Positions 10,892-20,633 are shown, counted from the stretch's first letter. The stretch is DNA of 64,000 nucleotides from Caldilinea sp. CFX5 (GCA_021405325.1 QWII01000001.1:186001-250000); one strand, 5' to 3'. Made by a program: numbers and translations. Notes: a model not told the origin generated them from the sequence alone.

Positions 10892-11895
10892 GCCGGTTCA
10901 TCCGTCATCATGCGCCCCGGTTCGACGCCGATGTAATGCCACCAGAGCTTTTCCGCCATCGCCGTCGGGTTGAGGCTCATGCCCTGCAACTGGAAGTATT
11001 CACAGACCCGTGTGATATCGCGGTGAAAGATCTTGTAGGCATTGCGGTTAGAGACGGCCATCGTCACCTGCGGGAAGTCGATGAGCGTCACCTTGCCCTG
11101 CCAGTAGAGAATGTTATAGGCGGAGAGATCGCCATGAATCAGCTCGTGCTTGAGCATCAGTTCGACGTTGCGCATGACTTCGGCAAAGAGCGGCTGGCGC
11201 TCGGCCGGCGGCAAGGTAACGCCATGCAACACCGGCGCCGGCATCTTGGCATCGCCGATGTACGCCATGAGGATGGCATTTTCCCCCAGCGCGACCGGCT
11301 TGGGAACCGTCGCCCCCATGCCATACAGCCGTTGTAAGGTGCCGTATTCATACATGATCCAGGAACCATGCAAAAGTTCGGCGCCAAAGCCGGTCTTCTT
11401 TTTCATGGCGCGCATCTCCCGCCCATCGCGCCGCTTGACAATGCCGCCTTCACTGCTTAGGATCTCGCGCCCTTCGCGATAGGTGATGTCATTGCGCAGG
11501 TTGCGAAACTGGCGCGGGCGATAGACCTTGGCCGCCAGCAGATCCAAACCGGTGTCCGGGTTGGCTTTGCAGAGATAGACATTGGCTTCCTTGCCCCCCT
11601 TGACCTGGCTCAATACATCGACAATCAAGCCCTGATCATAAAAAATCCGGAGCGAGTCGAGCAGCCACTGGGTTTCAAAGAGCTTCGGCTTATAGGTGAT
11701 CTGGAAGCCCGCTTCTAAGCCGGCGGCGTTCTCGGTCAGTTGCGCCACAACATCGGTGGCGGATTTCTTCGGTTTTTGCTTGGGCTTGCCATTGCGGGTG
11801 CGGCGCGCCGCCCGGTCGAGCAAGCCAAAACGATCCATTACATCTTCATATTCGTCTTGATAGAAGTCGTTAGTAACTGTGTAGTTGGAAGTCAC
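10888..11895 (-). CDS. RIO1-family atypical serine kinase
   Basis: About 335 residues. The RIO fold shows a flexible-loop kinase core: nucleotide loop KGGKEANVYLC, catalytic lysine in AAKVYRPRQF, catalytic loop LIHGDLSAYNILYW, and metal-binding TLIDFPQ where other RIO1 proteins have IDVSQ. In archaea and eukaryotes RIO1 matures the small ribosomal subunit; bacterial members are less studied. I use GTG 11895, eight bases after AAGGAAAAA, since codons farther upstream run through an intergenic repeat and terminators. It heads an operon with three GNAT genes. Confidence 0.85.
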   Translation of the reverse strand: MTSNYTVTNDFYQDEYEDVMDRFGLLDRAARRTRNGKPKQKPKKSATDVVAQLTENAAGLEAGFQITYKPKLFETQWLLDSLRIFYDQGLIVDVLSQVKGGKEANVYLCKANPDTGLDLLAAKVYRPRQFRNLRNDITYREGREILSSEGGIVKRRDGREMRAMKKKTGFGAELLHGSWIMYEYGTLQRLYGMGATVPKPVALGENAILMAYIGDAKMPAPVLHGVTLPPAERQPLFAEVMRNVELMLKHELIHGDLSAYNILYWQGKVTLIDFPQVTMAVSNRNAYKIFHRDITRVCEYFQLQGMSLNPTAMAEKLWWHYIGVEPGRMMTDEPA

Positions 11896-12018
11896 GGTTG
11901 TTGTTTTTCCTTGTAAATAACGCTGATTCGTGTTACGTGATTCGTGTTGCTTGTTGCGTGAACTATTCATTGTGTGCATTGATTCGTTGGATTGAGCTTG
12001 CGACAAGGCCCGTGACAC

Positions 12019-12050
12019 GAAAAATGCCACGGGCTGGACAGTCCCGTGGC
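12019..12050 (-). terminator. Intrinsic terminator, minus strand
   Basis: GCCACGGG (12043-12050 complement) pairs with CCCGTGGC across a nine-base loop and is followed on the minus strand by ATTTTT. It lies inside the leader of the RIO operon rather than after a recognised gene. Confidence 0.6.
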
Positions 12051-12152
12051 GTGTACGTTGGCTGCTTTTATCAACAGCACAACAGGGTTCTTTTGCTCGG
12101 CTACGCTTGCAGCCGCCGGTATAACCAGGCAAGATGACAAGACGCAGGGAAC

Positions 12153-12185
12153 AAAAAAGCCACGGGTGATACACCCGCGGCTTTT
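12153..12185. terminator. Bidirectional intrinsic terminator
   Basis: Ten-base arms (12159-12168 and 12172-12181, one mismatch) with a three-base loop are flanked by A6 on one side and T4 on the other, so a U-run follows on either strand. It lies upstream of the RIO kinase leader. Confidence 0.65.
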
Positions 12186-12366
12186 CTATCAAAGGAATAA
12201 CCATCCCGTCAGCTTGTACAAGCGTTGCCGCCATCGGCTACAGGCAGGACAACACGTACACAACAACCTGCTTTAACCCTATAACAGGCTAAAGCCAAGT
12301 AACGGCTATGGTGATATGATAGCGGTGGTGAGTTATAATGAACTCAGGGCGAAGTAGTAAGTAACG

Positions 12367-12444
12367 CTACTTCAACACCGGCAGCAGGCATATCAATGGA
12401 CGATTGCTTTGGGTTTGGGTATAGACCTTGACTTGAGCTGGCAT
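12367..12444 (-). CDS. Possible 25-residue small protein or leader peptide
   Basis: ATG at 12444 stands seven bases after a perfect AAGGAGG (12452-12458), the strongest ribosome site in this region, and opens a 25-codon frame (MPAQVKVYTQTQSNRP at its start, a hydrophobic end, then TAG). It is too short for a family assignment. It lies about 180 bases upstream of the first of two terminators, which in turn precede the RIO kinase, so it may be an independent small gene or a leader peptide. Confidence 0.45.
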   Translation of the reverse strand: MPAQVKVYTQTQSNRPLICLLPVLK

Positions 12445-12672
12445 CGACATGCCTCCTTTCGGGAAAAACTTCCATAATCACCATGAGCAACGGCGAACTT
12501 TTCCACAAGAATTGCGTTCACCGCTTTTCAGCATAACTTACAAACAAACCAAGCTATGTATGCTATGCTACAATTACCAAACCAGTCTATCACGAAAATT
12601 AGCCGATGGCAAAACTGGCTTGTACAAAAATTGAATTTGAGAATTTACCGAGCATTGAAAGGCTTGACCGGC

Positions 12673-13455
12673 ATGATTAAAACGCCTGATCCGTTTATGC
12701 AATTGACCGAGCCGCCGCCAACCGAACCGCCCTTGCCCTGGGGCTGGCGCGAGATTGTCAAGGCGCTGTTGTTTATCATTGTCGGCATGCTGGTGGTCGG
12801 CGCGCTGGTGGTCGGCATTGGCGTTGCCACCGGCGCGTTACCACTCCCGGAAGGGCAAGGCATGGCGGCGGCGCCGTTGTTTTGGTTGGGCATCCTGATC
12901 TACGGCGTGGTGGCGCTGGCGGTCTATCTCTTTGCCGTCCGCCGGGCGCAGGGGGATTGGTCGCAACTTGGCTTTGGCTCCTTTGGCTGGGGCTGGCTCT
13001 TCATGGCGCCGGTGATCACCATGACAATGTTGTTTGGCATGGGTGTCATTAATGTACTCCTCGTCATGCCCTTTACCGGCGGCGAATTTGAGAATCCGCA
13101 AATTGAAGCGCTCACCGGCGGCTCGACGCTCTCCCTCGCTGAATTAGGCGCGCTGATGGTGCTTGTCGCCATCGTTGCGCCGCTTGTCGAGGAGCTTTTC
13201 TTTCGCGGGATGCTCTACCCGGTGCTGCGCCGCCGGTGGTCGGCGCCGGTCGCCATCGTCGTCAACGGTTTTCTGTTTGCCCTGATCCATGTCATTCCGC
13301 TCTTGCTGCCCGGCCTCTTCTTCGTCGGCATGGTGTTGGCCTGGGTACGTGAGCGCAGTGGCTCTGTCATCCCTTGCATGGTGATCCACGCCCTGCAAAA
13401 TGGCATCGTCTTGCTGGTGATCTACGCGACAATCAATGGCATGGTCAGTCAGTAG
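12673..13455 (+). CDS. CPBP-family intramembrane metalloprotease (CAAX-like)
   Basis: About 260 residues with roughly six to seven membrane helices. The Abi/CPBP motifs are present: EELFFRGMLYPVLRR (motif 1, the glutamates and Arg), FALIHVIP (motif 2 His) and MVIHALQN (HxxxN). These are intramembrane glutamate-type proteases related to eukaryotic CAAX prenyl endopeptidase Rce1; bacterial members are linked to bacteriocin immunity or peptide processing, and the substrate here is unknown. ATG 12673 follows GAAAGG by about nine bases; a longer frame from 12556 lacks a ribosome site. Confidence 0.88.
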   Translation: MIKTPDPFMQLTEPPPTEPPLPWGWREIVKALLFIIVGMLVVGALVVGIGVATGALPLPEGQGMAAAPLFWLGILIYGVVALAVYLFAVRRAQGDWSQLGFGSFGWGWLFMAPVITMTMLFGMGVINVLLVMPFTGGEFENPQIEALTGGSTLSLAELGALMVLVAIVAPLVEELFFRGMLYPVLRRRWSAPVAIVVNGFLFALIHVIPLLLPGLFFVGMVLAWVRERSGSVIPCMVIHALQNGIVLLVIYATINGMVSQ

Positions 13456-13651
13456 GACAGGAAGGCAACCTTAGGCCATACCAAGAAAATAATCATACGT
13501 GATGCGTGAAACGTGTTGCGTGAACTGTTCGACAGTCGCTGTATGATTTATTTCCTGGAATGGCCTTATTGATTTACCGTTTCACTGTCCTGCTGTCAAC
13601 TTAGCGCTTGTGAATTATTTACTTACCTCCACCGTGTGGTACACTGGGGGG

Positions 13652-14536
13652 ATGAGTACAACGCGAACACTAACTGATAACGAATATGTGCTGCTCGATT
13701 CCGGCAACGAACAGAAGCTGGAACGGATTGGTGAATATACCCTGGTGCGCCCGTCGCCGCAGGCCGTCTGGCGACCGCAGTTGTCGGAAGCCGAATGGCA
13801 GCGCGCCGATGCGGTCTATGTCCGTTCCGCCGATGGGGGTGGAGCGTGGACGTGGAAGCGCAAGATCAAGCGGGAATTTGATATTTTGTATAATGGCCTC
13901 TCCTTCAACGTTCGCCTGACCAACTTTGGGCATCTGGGTCTCTTCCCGGAGCAGGCAGCGAACTGGGATTGGCTGCGCCAGATCATTCGCCAACGACTGG
14001 CGCGCACGAACAACCGCAATCTTCATGTATTGAATCTCTTTGCCTACACCGGCGGCAGCACCTTGGCGTGCAGTCAGGCCGGCGCCCATTTGACCCACGT
14101 TGACGCAGCCAAGGGGGTGGTCGATTGGGCGCGCAAAAATGCCCAGCAGTGCCGCCTGGATGAGCGCCCGATCCGCTGGCTGGTGGAAGATGTGATGAAG
14201 TATGTCGAACGCGAGGTGCGCCGCAACCACACCTATCACGGCATTATCTTCGACCCGCCCTCCTTTGGGCGCGGCCCCAAGGGGGAAGTCTTCAAGATCG
14301 AGAATGATTTGATGCCGCTGCTGGAGGCGTGTCAGACGCTATTAGCGAAGGATGCGCTCTTCGTCCTCTACAGTTGTCACACCCCCGGCTTCACCCCGCT
14401 GACGCTGGAGAATCAACTCCTCACCATGCTGGACGACCGCGACGGGACGTTGGAGAGCGGCGAAATGACGGTGACGGCGCAGACGGGTCGTCAACTGCCG
14501 AGTGGGACCTATGCACGCTGGGTGGCGGAGGAATGA
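13652..14536 (+). CDS. SAM-dependent methyltransferase (RlmI/RlmK-like)
   Basis: 294 residues. The Rossmann core has [20 protein letters not shown] as motif [16 protein letters not shown] as motif II and [14 protein letters not shown] as the DPP(S/F) catalytic motif seen in rRNA m5C and m2G methyltransferases. The small N-terminal part lacks a clear PUA domain, so the rRNA-binding role is inferred. Seven Gs directly abut ATG 13652 with no proper spacing, and TACACT eight bases before it could be a -10 element, so the gene may be translated leaderless. Confidence 0.85.
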   Translation: MSTTRTLTDNEYVLLDSGNEQKLERIGEYTLVRPSPQAVWRPQLSEAEWQRADAVYVRSADGGGAWTWKRKIKREFDILYNGLSFNVRLTNFGHLGLFPEQAANWDWLRQIIRQRLARTNNRNLHVLNLFAYTGGSTLACSQAGAHLTHVDAAKGVVDWARKNAQQCRLDERPIRWLVEDVMKYVEREVRRNHTYHGIIFDPPSFGRGPKGEVFKIENDLMPLLEACQTLLAKDALFVLYSCHTPGFTPLTLENQLLTMLDDRDGTLESGEMTVTAQTGRQLPSGTYARWVAEE

Positions 14537-14859
14537 AGCAGGAGTAAATTAATGGGAAACACAGATTTTGCGAAAGTCCTATAATATTGTAAGCCAAGAT
14601 ACTCTTTTCACGGCTTGACTATAGGTTGCTTACGTAATATGATTAAAGTGAACGTTTGTTATCATTCAGTTTCAGTTGTTTACCGAGGATCATGGTAAAG
14701 GGGGAGTGCTACCCACGCCAGCAAACTTAGCAGCCGAGAGAGCACCAATTACTCTTCCAGAGTACGTCTGTTGTTAAGAACTGTCATTACAATTGATGTA
14801 ACCAGTTTTCTACACCCCTACTAACCATTATCGCTTGAACTGTTACGGAGCTAGCACCT
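14537..14859 (+). promoter_or_regulatory. Promoter and about 210-nt leader of the TPR/HTH gene
   Basis: TTGACT (14615-14620), a 17-base spacer and TATGAT (14638-14643) form a good promoter. The transcript would run about 210 bases before the GTG start. The leader includes a 12-codon ORF (ATG near 14692) with a weak CGAGG before it. No known riboswitch motif was recognised. Upstream of the promoter I see nothing. Confidence 0.55.
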
Positions 14860-16668
14860 GTGTTGGCCAAAGCTGTTGAGGCGATCGTACAATTTGCGCA
14901 CGAACTCCATACCAACAATGATCCCATATTAGAATTTTTACCGTGGGATCAGGTAGAAAGCTGGTTGGTGGCCGGCGAATGGGAAAAATTGCGTTTTCTA
15001 CTGCGCAAGCTGCCGTTGCCCCTCATTCCAGAGACGCCGGAGTTTTTCTTTGTGCGGGGTCATGCGCTCTGGGGACAGCATCGTTTAGAGGAAGCGCGCC
15101 AGATCTTCGAGAAAGCCCACTATTTTTACCGCATTAGTTGCGATAAGCCAGTCTTAGCGTCGTTAAGTTGCCTTGAGATTGCCGATCTAGCCCATGCCCA
15201 GCGCCACTATCAGGATGCGCTCCATGCTTTACAAACAGCGGAGACCCTACTGGCCGCAACGCCGACTAGCAACCCGTACATTACGGCACGTTACCACCTT
15301 GTCTACTCCGTCATCTTGCATGATCTGGGTCGCTTACAGGCTGCCATTGACCACGCGCAGGTTGCCTACCATCAATTTGAGTTCACCAAAGAAATTACAT
15401 CGCAACTCCTCTGCCTGATCGCCATCGCATCCGCAGCCGTGCAACTAGGTCGGCTGGATCTAGCCGCCGACCAAACCACGCTTGCACGTAGAATTTTTGC
15501 AACAAAGACCGTCCCGACGCTTTACTATGCACGCATTCTCAACGCAGAAGTCCATATTGCCTGGCACCGGGGCCAGTTGCTGGACGCGCAAAAGGTAGCG
15601 GATGAGTTGTGCCAGTACGCCAGCGTACAAGAAATTCCCCACCAGCAACTCTATGCCACGACGCTTTTGGGTCATCTTCAACGGGCCTTGGGCAACTATG
15701 CCGAGGCGACAGCCCACTACGACACAGCGACGGCTCTTGCCACCAAGATTGGCTACGATGCCTATTTGACTGAGCTGACGTTGCAGCGGGCGTGGCTCGC
15801 TGTCTTGACCGGCGCCACTGAGGTCGCCCGCGCCATGCTCCAACAGGCAGCGACTGCGATGACCATTGGACAATGGATGAGCGCCAATCTTGTGCGAGGC
15901 GTAGCCGATCTGCTGGAAGGCGTGACCGGTCATGGCGAGGAATTGCTGACAGCGGCGTTGAGCTATCAAACCGAATACGAAGCGGCAGCCGTGACTTGCG
16001 CCCTTCATTGTTACCTGGCTCTAGCCGCCTTTCGCAATGGCGCAGCGGAACGCGGTCAACACCATGCTCATGCCGCCTTACGCTGGCTCAATGAACATCA
16101 TCTTGCCTACTTTCCCCAGTGGTGGCACCCAACGCTGCTGGCAGAGTGGGCAACCTACGCCCTCGAACATTGTCCGGCCTATGACTTCTTGCTGCATCAG
16201 ATCTGTGTCAACCACTTGGGCGATGCTGCTATAACGTCCTTGACACGACTGCACCAGCAAGCCGAACCGCCCTTGCGTGTACGCAGCCAACCCATTCTCG
16301 ACGCCTTGCAGCAAAACAATTTTGTAGAACTGACATTTGTGAAGGATGACCATATTCGCGCCGTGTTACTGGCATTAGTGGCCGAACGCAAATTACGGCG
16401 CGCCGGTCTCCCCTTGCTCTTTGCCCGGTTGACCACTGCCGAACAACAAGGAACGCCAAACCCGACGCTCGTCGCCGTCTTTGGTCTTTACTTGGCCGGT
16501 CTACCCCGTGAAGCCATCGCCAAACGGCTGGGCTATAGCCTACCCTTGGTGCGCAACTATATTAGCGAAATCTACGCCCGCTTTGATGTGACGAAAGAGG
16601 GGTGGCCTAAAAAACGGGAACGCTGGGAACGGCTGCGTCTTGTAGCACAAGAGGCGGGGTTTGTGTAA
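14860..16668 (+). CDS. TPR-repeat protein with C-terminal LuxR-like helix-turn-helix
   Basis: 602 residues from GTG 14860 (CGGAG about eleven bases before). The bulk is alpha-solenoid: repeated LEEARQIFEKA, YQDALHALQTAE and YAEATAHYDTATALA helices of TPR type from about 50 to 400. The last 65 residues hold LAGLPREAIAKRLGYSLPLV followed by NYISEIYARFDV, a degenerate LuxR/GerE-type helix-turn-helix. The MalT-type NTPase domain normally placed before the TPRs is missing, so this is the solenoid-plus-DNA-binding half of a LAL regulator. It may sense a partner protein and act on the secreted-protein gene that follows it by 140 bases. Confidence 0.75.
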   Translation: MLAKAVEAIVQFAHELHTNNDPILEFLPWDQVESWLVAGEWEKLRFLLRKLPLPLIPETPEFFFVRGHALWGQHRLEEARQIFEKAHYFYRISCDKPVLASLSCLEIADLAHAQRHYQDALHALQTAETLLAATPTSNPYITARYHLVYSVILHDLGRLQAAIDHAQVAYHQFEFTKEITSQLLCLIAIASAAVQLGRLDLAADQTTLARRIFATKTVPTLYYARILNAEVHIAWHRGQLLDAQKVADELCQYASVQEIPHQQLYATTLLGHLQRALGNYAEATAHYDTATALATKIGYDAYLTELTLQRAWLAVLTGATEVARAMLQQAATAMTIGQWMSANLVRGVADLLEGVTGHGEELLTAALSYQTEYEAAAVTCALHCYLALAAFRNGAAERGQHHAHAALRWLNEHHLAYFPQWWHPTLLAEWATYALEHCPAYDFLLHQICVNHLGDAAITSLTRLHQQAEPPLRVRSQPILDALQQNNFVELTFVKDDHIRAVLLALVAERKLRRAGLPLLFARLTTAEQQGTPNPTLVAVFGLYLAGLPREAIAKRLGYSLPLVRNYISEIYARFDVTKEGWPKKRERWERLRLVAQEAGFV

Positions 16669-16808
16669 AGTTTGGGACTATTAGGCATAGTACAGGTATT
16701 TAACATTATCATACTATTATCTTAACTGCTTATCTACGCTTATTGATCGTTGATTCTGCAGTTTTATCACTTTCTCTATCTACAGCTTACAGCAGTTAGG
16801 AGCTTCAC

Positions 16809-17414
16809 ATGCAACGCAAGTTCGCTACATTCTTTACAATTTTAATTGTGCTTTCCCTTCTCTTCTCTTCAACAGGAAATTCTGCTCTATATGCCGCGCC
16901 CGCAGAGACAACAAATTCACCTACCGGATGGTTTGCTGTCGTTATCGGTGTCGCAACCGTTATTGCTGCTCTTCCTGTGGTTCAGACTGGTTGGGATTCG
17001 TGGGCATGTTGGCGCGAAACTGGAAACCATCGAACGACAACCTATGGTTCCAAAGAATACGGAACCAAATATTATAATTCCAGCATGGCGCGGTATACTT
17101 ATGAATCGCCCGGGACAAACTTTGCTATACTCCGGGATACGCGGATGGATGGCATTTTGAATAGTGGGTTGAACAACGCCATCAAAGCCAAAATTAATGT
17201 GGATGTGTTGGGTGGCACTAAGTATGTAGAGCGGAAAAGCTACAGCTTTTCTACCAATCGAAGTGTCCAACGCGCCTATAGCCGAGCAACACTCACCAAA
17301 TATACCTTTGACGTATATAAAAAATGTTTAATCGGCGGCAAAACTTTAGTGCTGGGTGCAACATGGTTTGTCGCCCCTTCAGCAAGCCATGCTTATTATG
17401 TCGAGCTGCGCTAA
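16809..17414 (+). CDS. Secreted protein of unknown function
   Basis: 201 residues. The N-terminus is a Sec signal peptide: MQRK, a hydrophobic stretch TFFTILIVLSLLFSS, then a likely cleavage after YAAPA near residue 31. A second hydrophobic segment WFAVVIGVATVIAAL follows at about 41-56, so the mature protein may stay membrane-associated. The rest is polar and rich in Tyr, Thr, Ser and Asn, with only two cysteines (in SWACWRE and KKCLIG) that could form a disulfide. AGGAG lies eight bases before the ATG. Base composition is visibly lower in GC than its neighbours. I recognise no family. Confidence 0.7.
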   Translation: MQRKFATFFTILIVLSLLFSSTGNSALYAAPAETTNSPTGWFAVVIGVATVIAALPVVQTGWDSWACWRETGNHRTTTYGSKEYGTKYYNSSMARYTYESPGTNFAILRDTRMDGILNSGLNNAIKAKINVDVLGGTKYVERKSYSFSTNRSVQRAYSRATLTKYTFDVYKKCLIGGKTLVLGATWFVAPSASHAYYVELR

Positions 17415-17431
17415 GAAAAGCATTTGCTCTC

Positions 17432-17482
17432 AGGGCTATGTAGGTAGCCAAACCCTAAGGGTTTGGCTACCTACATAGCCCT
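17432..17482. repeat. Perfect 24-bp-arm hairpin
   Basis: 24-base arms (17432-17455 and 17459-17482) match perfectly around a three-base TAA loop, 17 bases after the stop of the secreted-protein gene. No U-run follows, so it is more likely an intergenic repeat element or mRNA 3'-end stabiliser than a classical terminator. Confidence 0.85.
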
Positions 17483-17594
17483 GGCTGCCTTGCCGACGGT
17501 TCTTGAGTTTAGTTCTTTAAAGCTAGACTCAAGGCTTTTTGCTTAGGGTCCAGCAGCTCACCTTCCCCATTTTGTGATCAATCCCACAACCATC

Positions 17595-17623
17595 TTGACA
17601 AGCCCCGCACTTCATGCTATCTT
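17595..17623 (+). promoter_or_regulatory. Consensus-like sigma70 promoter
   Basis: TTGACA (17595-17600), exactly 17 bases, TATCTT (17618-17623). The predicted start is near 17630. The only thing downstream before a strong terminator is about 150 bases of sequence without a convincing protein, which points to a small RNA. Confidence 0.75.
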
Positions 17624-17629
17624 GTACCC

Positions 17630-17785
17630 ATCATTGATTTTGTTCTAACCAAGAAGAGCTTATGAAACCGGCAAACGCCCAGCGAACCTTGCAGCTTCAA
17701 CCCACTGCCCAGACGAGCAATCAAGTTGCTGGTCCATTGGCGTTTGTCGAAAACCCACGCGATACTGTGCGTGGGTTTTCTTATT
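17630..17785 (+). ncRNA. Candidate structured small RNA with its own promoter and terminator
   Basis: The stretch starts at the promoter above and ends at a terminator hairpin (AAAACCCACGC 17750-17760 with GCGTGGGTTTT 17769-17779, then a T-rich run). Inside, GGCAAACGCC (near 17671) can pair with GGCGTTTGTC (near 17740), closing a long rod with an unpaired middle, a shape reminiscent of 6S RNA; that identity is only a guess. A 64-codon ORF starting at 17662 crosses the terminator and is unlikely to be a gene. Confidence 0.55.
17750..17782 (+). terminator. Intrinsic terminator of the small RNA
   Basis: An eleven-base-pair stem (17750-17760 with 17769-17779), eight-base loop and T-rich tail. 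Confidence 0.75.
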
Positions 17786-17880
17786 GGGGCTACTTTTATT
17801 TTACGTTTACCAACCCTTCGCCATTCAACGCGGAGAGAACGGTGATGCCTGGGTAGCGCCAGTGAGCAGACTGAACTTTC

Positions 17881-17918
17881 AAGAGCGGGGATGGCGAAAG
17901 CCCCCCGCTCTTTTTTGT
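17881..17918 (+). terminator. Second intrinsic terminator with GAAA tetraloop
   Basis: AAGAGCGGGG (17881-17890) pairs with CCCCGCTCTT (17903-17912). The inner part GGC-GAAA-GCC closes a stable tetraloop, and six Ts overlap the 3' arm. The 95 bases between this and the first terminator may be a second short transcript or a read-through product. Confidence 0.75.
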
Positions 17919-17953
17919 TGCCCGCAACAGGGACACAGAGTTCACAAAGTTTA

Positions 17954-18005
17954 CACAGAGAGCCAGAGAGAGTAACTCCCGCTTTTCTCTCTGTGGCTCT
18001 CTGTG
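17954..18005. repeat. Inverted repeat of CACAGAGAGCC words
   Basis: 19-base arms (17954-17972 and 17987-18005) with one mismatch, directly upstream of aroH. One of the family of word-repeat palindromes in this window. Confidence 0.7.
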
Positions 18006-18053
18006 AATGCTCAGCGCTCTCTGTGTTACTTAAAACCAAAGGGGAATTGGCGT

Positions 18054-18485
18054 ATGACACTTTGTCGAGGAGTGCGCGGCGCAACCACCGTCGAGGCGGA
18101 TGACCGAGAATTAGTGCTCAAGGCGACCCGTGAGCTATTGGCGCTCATGATTCGCCTCAACGGCATCCGCAGCGATGAGGTGGCCAGCGCCATCTTTACC
18201 ACAACGCCCGATCTGGTGTCGGTCTTTCCGGCAACAGCGGCGCGCCAGTTGGGCTGGCTTGATGTGCCGCTCATGTGCGCCCACGAAATGAGCGTGCCGG
18301 GCAGCCTGGGACGGTGTATCCGCATCCTGTTACACTGGAATACGGCGAAAAGTCAGCAGGAAATTCAACATGTCTACTTGCGCGAAGCCCGTAACCTGCG
18401 CCCCGACAAACGGATTGTCCTCTCCGAGCAGGATATGGACGAACTGAATGCGTGGATCGAGGAACAGCTCAGTAAAAATAATTAA
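18054..18485 (+). CDS. aroH: Monofunctional chorismate mutase, AroH class
   Basis: Converts chorismate to prephenate, the shared step to Phe and Tyr. 143 residues, slightly longer than Bacillus subtilis AroH, with the family signatures [11 protein letters not shown] (substrate-binding arginines), [34 protein letters not shown] (active-site Glu and Arg) and [13 protein letters not shown]. This is the trimeric pseudo-alpha/beta-barrel class, not the helical AroQ class. ATG 18054 follows AAGGGG by about eight bases; the frame is open to 18003 but that part is intergenic repeat. First gene of the aromatic cluster. Confidence 0.95.
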   Translation: MTLCRGVRGATTVEADDRELVLKATRELLALMIRLNGIRSDEVASAIFTTTPDLVSVFPATAARQLGWLDVPLMCAHEMSVPGSLGRCIRILLHWNTAKSQQEIQHVYLREARNLRPDKRIVLSEQDMDELNAWIEEQLSKNN

Positions 18486-18572
18486 TGGAGAATGGAAAAT
18501 AATTAATTGTTAGAGCCTGTGCGGCACACGAGCATTAACAATTCTCCATTCTCCATTGACAATTAATTATTA
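18484..18572. repeat. AATGGAGAATGG-type inverted repeat
   Basis: AATGGAGAATGG after the aroH stop faces ATTCTCCATTCTCCATT before pheA, with AT-rich flanks TAATTAATTGTTA and TAACAATT also complementary. It separates aroH from pheA. Confidence 0.6.
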
Positions 18573-18582
18573 AGGAGATTGT

Positions 18583-19443
18583 ATGACCATCGTTGCTTTC
18601 CAGGGCGAGCATGGCGCTTATTCGGAAGAAGCGGTGCGCCAGCACTTTGGCCCGGATGTCGAGACACTGCCTTGTCACGCCTTTGAACATATCTTTGACG
18701 CCGTGGAGAGCGGTAAGGCCGACTTTGCCGCGGCGCCGGTCGAAAACTCGACCGCCGGCAGCATCAACAAATCGTATGATCTGCTGCTGGATCATGATCT
18801 GCGCGTGCATGGGGAGATCATGTTACGGGTCCGTCATTGCTTGCTGACGACGCCGGGCAATGCCGACAAGATCAAAGAAGTGCGCAGCCATCCGCAAGCG
18901 CTGGCCCAGTGTGAAGGCTATATGAATCGACATGGCTACACCGCCGTCCCCTGGTATGACACTGCCGGCAGCGCCAAAGACCTGGCCGCCAAACCGGAGC
19001 CGGGCGTCGCCGTCATTGCCAGCCGTTTGGCGGCGGAAACCTATGGATTGGAGGTTGTCGAAGCAGGCATTGAAGATATTCAACACAACTACACCCGCTT
19101 TTTTGTGATCGGCAAGGGGGAGGCCGCCCGCGCCGACCGTTGCAAAACATCACTGGTCTTTGCTGTACCCAACACCGCCGGTTCGCTCTATGGCGCGCTG
19201 GAAGAGTTTGCCCGCCGGCGCATCAACCTGACCAAGCTCGAAAGCCGACCGCGGCGCAACCGGCCCTGGCAATATGTCTTTTATGTCGATTTTGATGGGC
19301 ATTGGCAAGACAAAGACGCCGGCGAAGCGCTAGTCTATCTGCTCAACCGCGCCGCCTTTGTCAAATTGCTCGGCAGCTATCCCGCCGCTGCACCCTTGGA
19401 AAATGGCAACACGAATGCCCAAGCGCAATTATTGCAAATTTGA
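18583..19443 (+). CDS. pheA: Prephenate dehydratase with C-terminal ACT domain
   Basis: Makes phenylpyruvate from prephenate. 286 residues, the monofunctional form without a mutase domain, consistent with the separate aroH just upstream. The catalytic domain occupies 1-175 with [11 protein letters not shown] and the NYTRF motif (Thr171-Arg172-Phe173). The ACT domain (about 188-265) has the LESRP motif at 219-223 that binds Phe for feedback inhibition. AAGGAG six bases before the ATG. Followed by two DAHP synthase genes. Confidence 0.97.
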   Translation: MTIVAFQGEHGAYSEEAVRQHFGPDVETLPCHAFEHIFDAVESGKADFAAAPVENSTAGSINKSYDLLLDHDLRVHGEIMLRVRHCLLTTPGNADKIKEVRSHPQALAQCEGYMNRHGYTAVPWYDTAGSAKDLAAKPEPGVAVIASRLAAETYGLEVVEAGIEDIQHNYTRFFVIGKGEAARADRCKTSLVFAVPNTAGSLYGALEEFARRRINLTKLESRPRRNRPWQYVFYVDFDGHWQDKDAGEALVYLLNRAAFVKLLGSYPAAAPLENGNTNAQAQLLQI

Positions 19444-19445
19444 AC

Positions 19446-19553
19446 CGTGATTCGTGATTCGTAATTCGTGCTACGTGATTCTTACTTGACACGGTACACG
19501 CAACACGTAGCACGAATCACGCAGCACGAATCACAAAATCACGAATCACCAGA
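19446..19553. repeat. CACGAATCACG-type palindromic repeat
   Basis: The pheA-aroF gap is filled by GTGATTCGTGATTCG words followed by their complements (CACGTAGCACGAATCACGCAGCACG). It is the same word family as at 3913, 11920, 31370, 41130 and 49138. Confidence 0.7.
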
Positions 19554-19563
19554 GGAGAAAACC

Positions 19564-20633
<1,070 letters not shown>

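Larger units (their letters stand above)
11896..12366 (-). promoter_or_regulatory. Leader region of the RIO kinase operon
   Basis: Between the 25-codon ORF and the RIO start, the minus strand has two terminator-like hairpins about 130 bases apart and then a stretch of CACGAATCACG-type repeat words. Nothing matches a riboswitch I recognise. The arrangement could be terminators of an upstream short transcript or an attenuator for the RIO operon. Confidence 0.4.

Noticed and set aside
11896..12234. N-terminal extension of about 113 residues on the RIO kinase
   Set aside because: The extension reads through a terminator hairpin and an intergenic repeat; a GTG with a good ribosome site lies right before the conserved part.
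17415..18053. T-box or other known riboswitch before the aromatic genes
   Set aside because: No T-box core (AGGGTGGNACCGCG) or other motif I know was found; the hairpins are terminators and repeats.
17617..18084. 155-codon minus-strand frame and 64-codon plus-strand frame
   Set aside because: They cross two terminators and an inverted repeat and have no recognisable content; a small RNA explains the region better.
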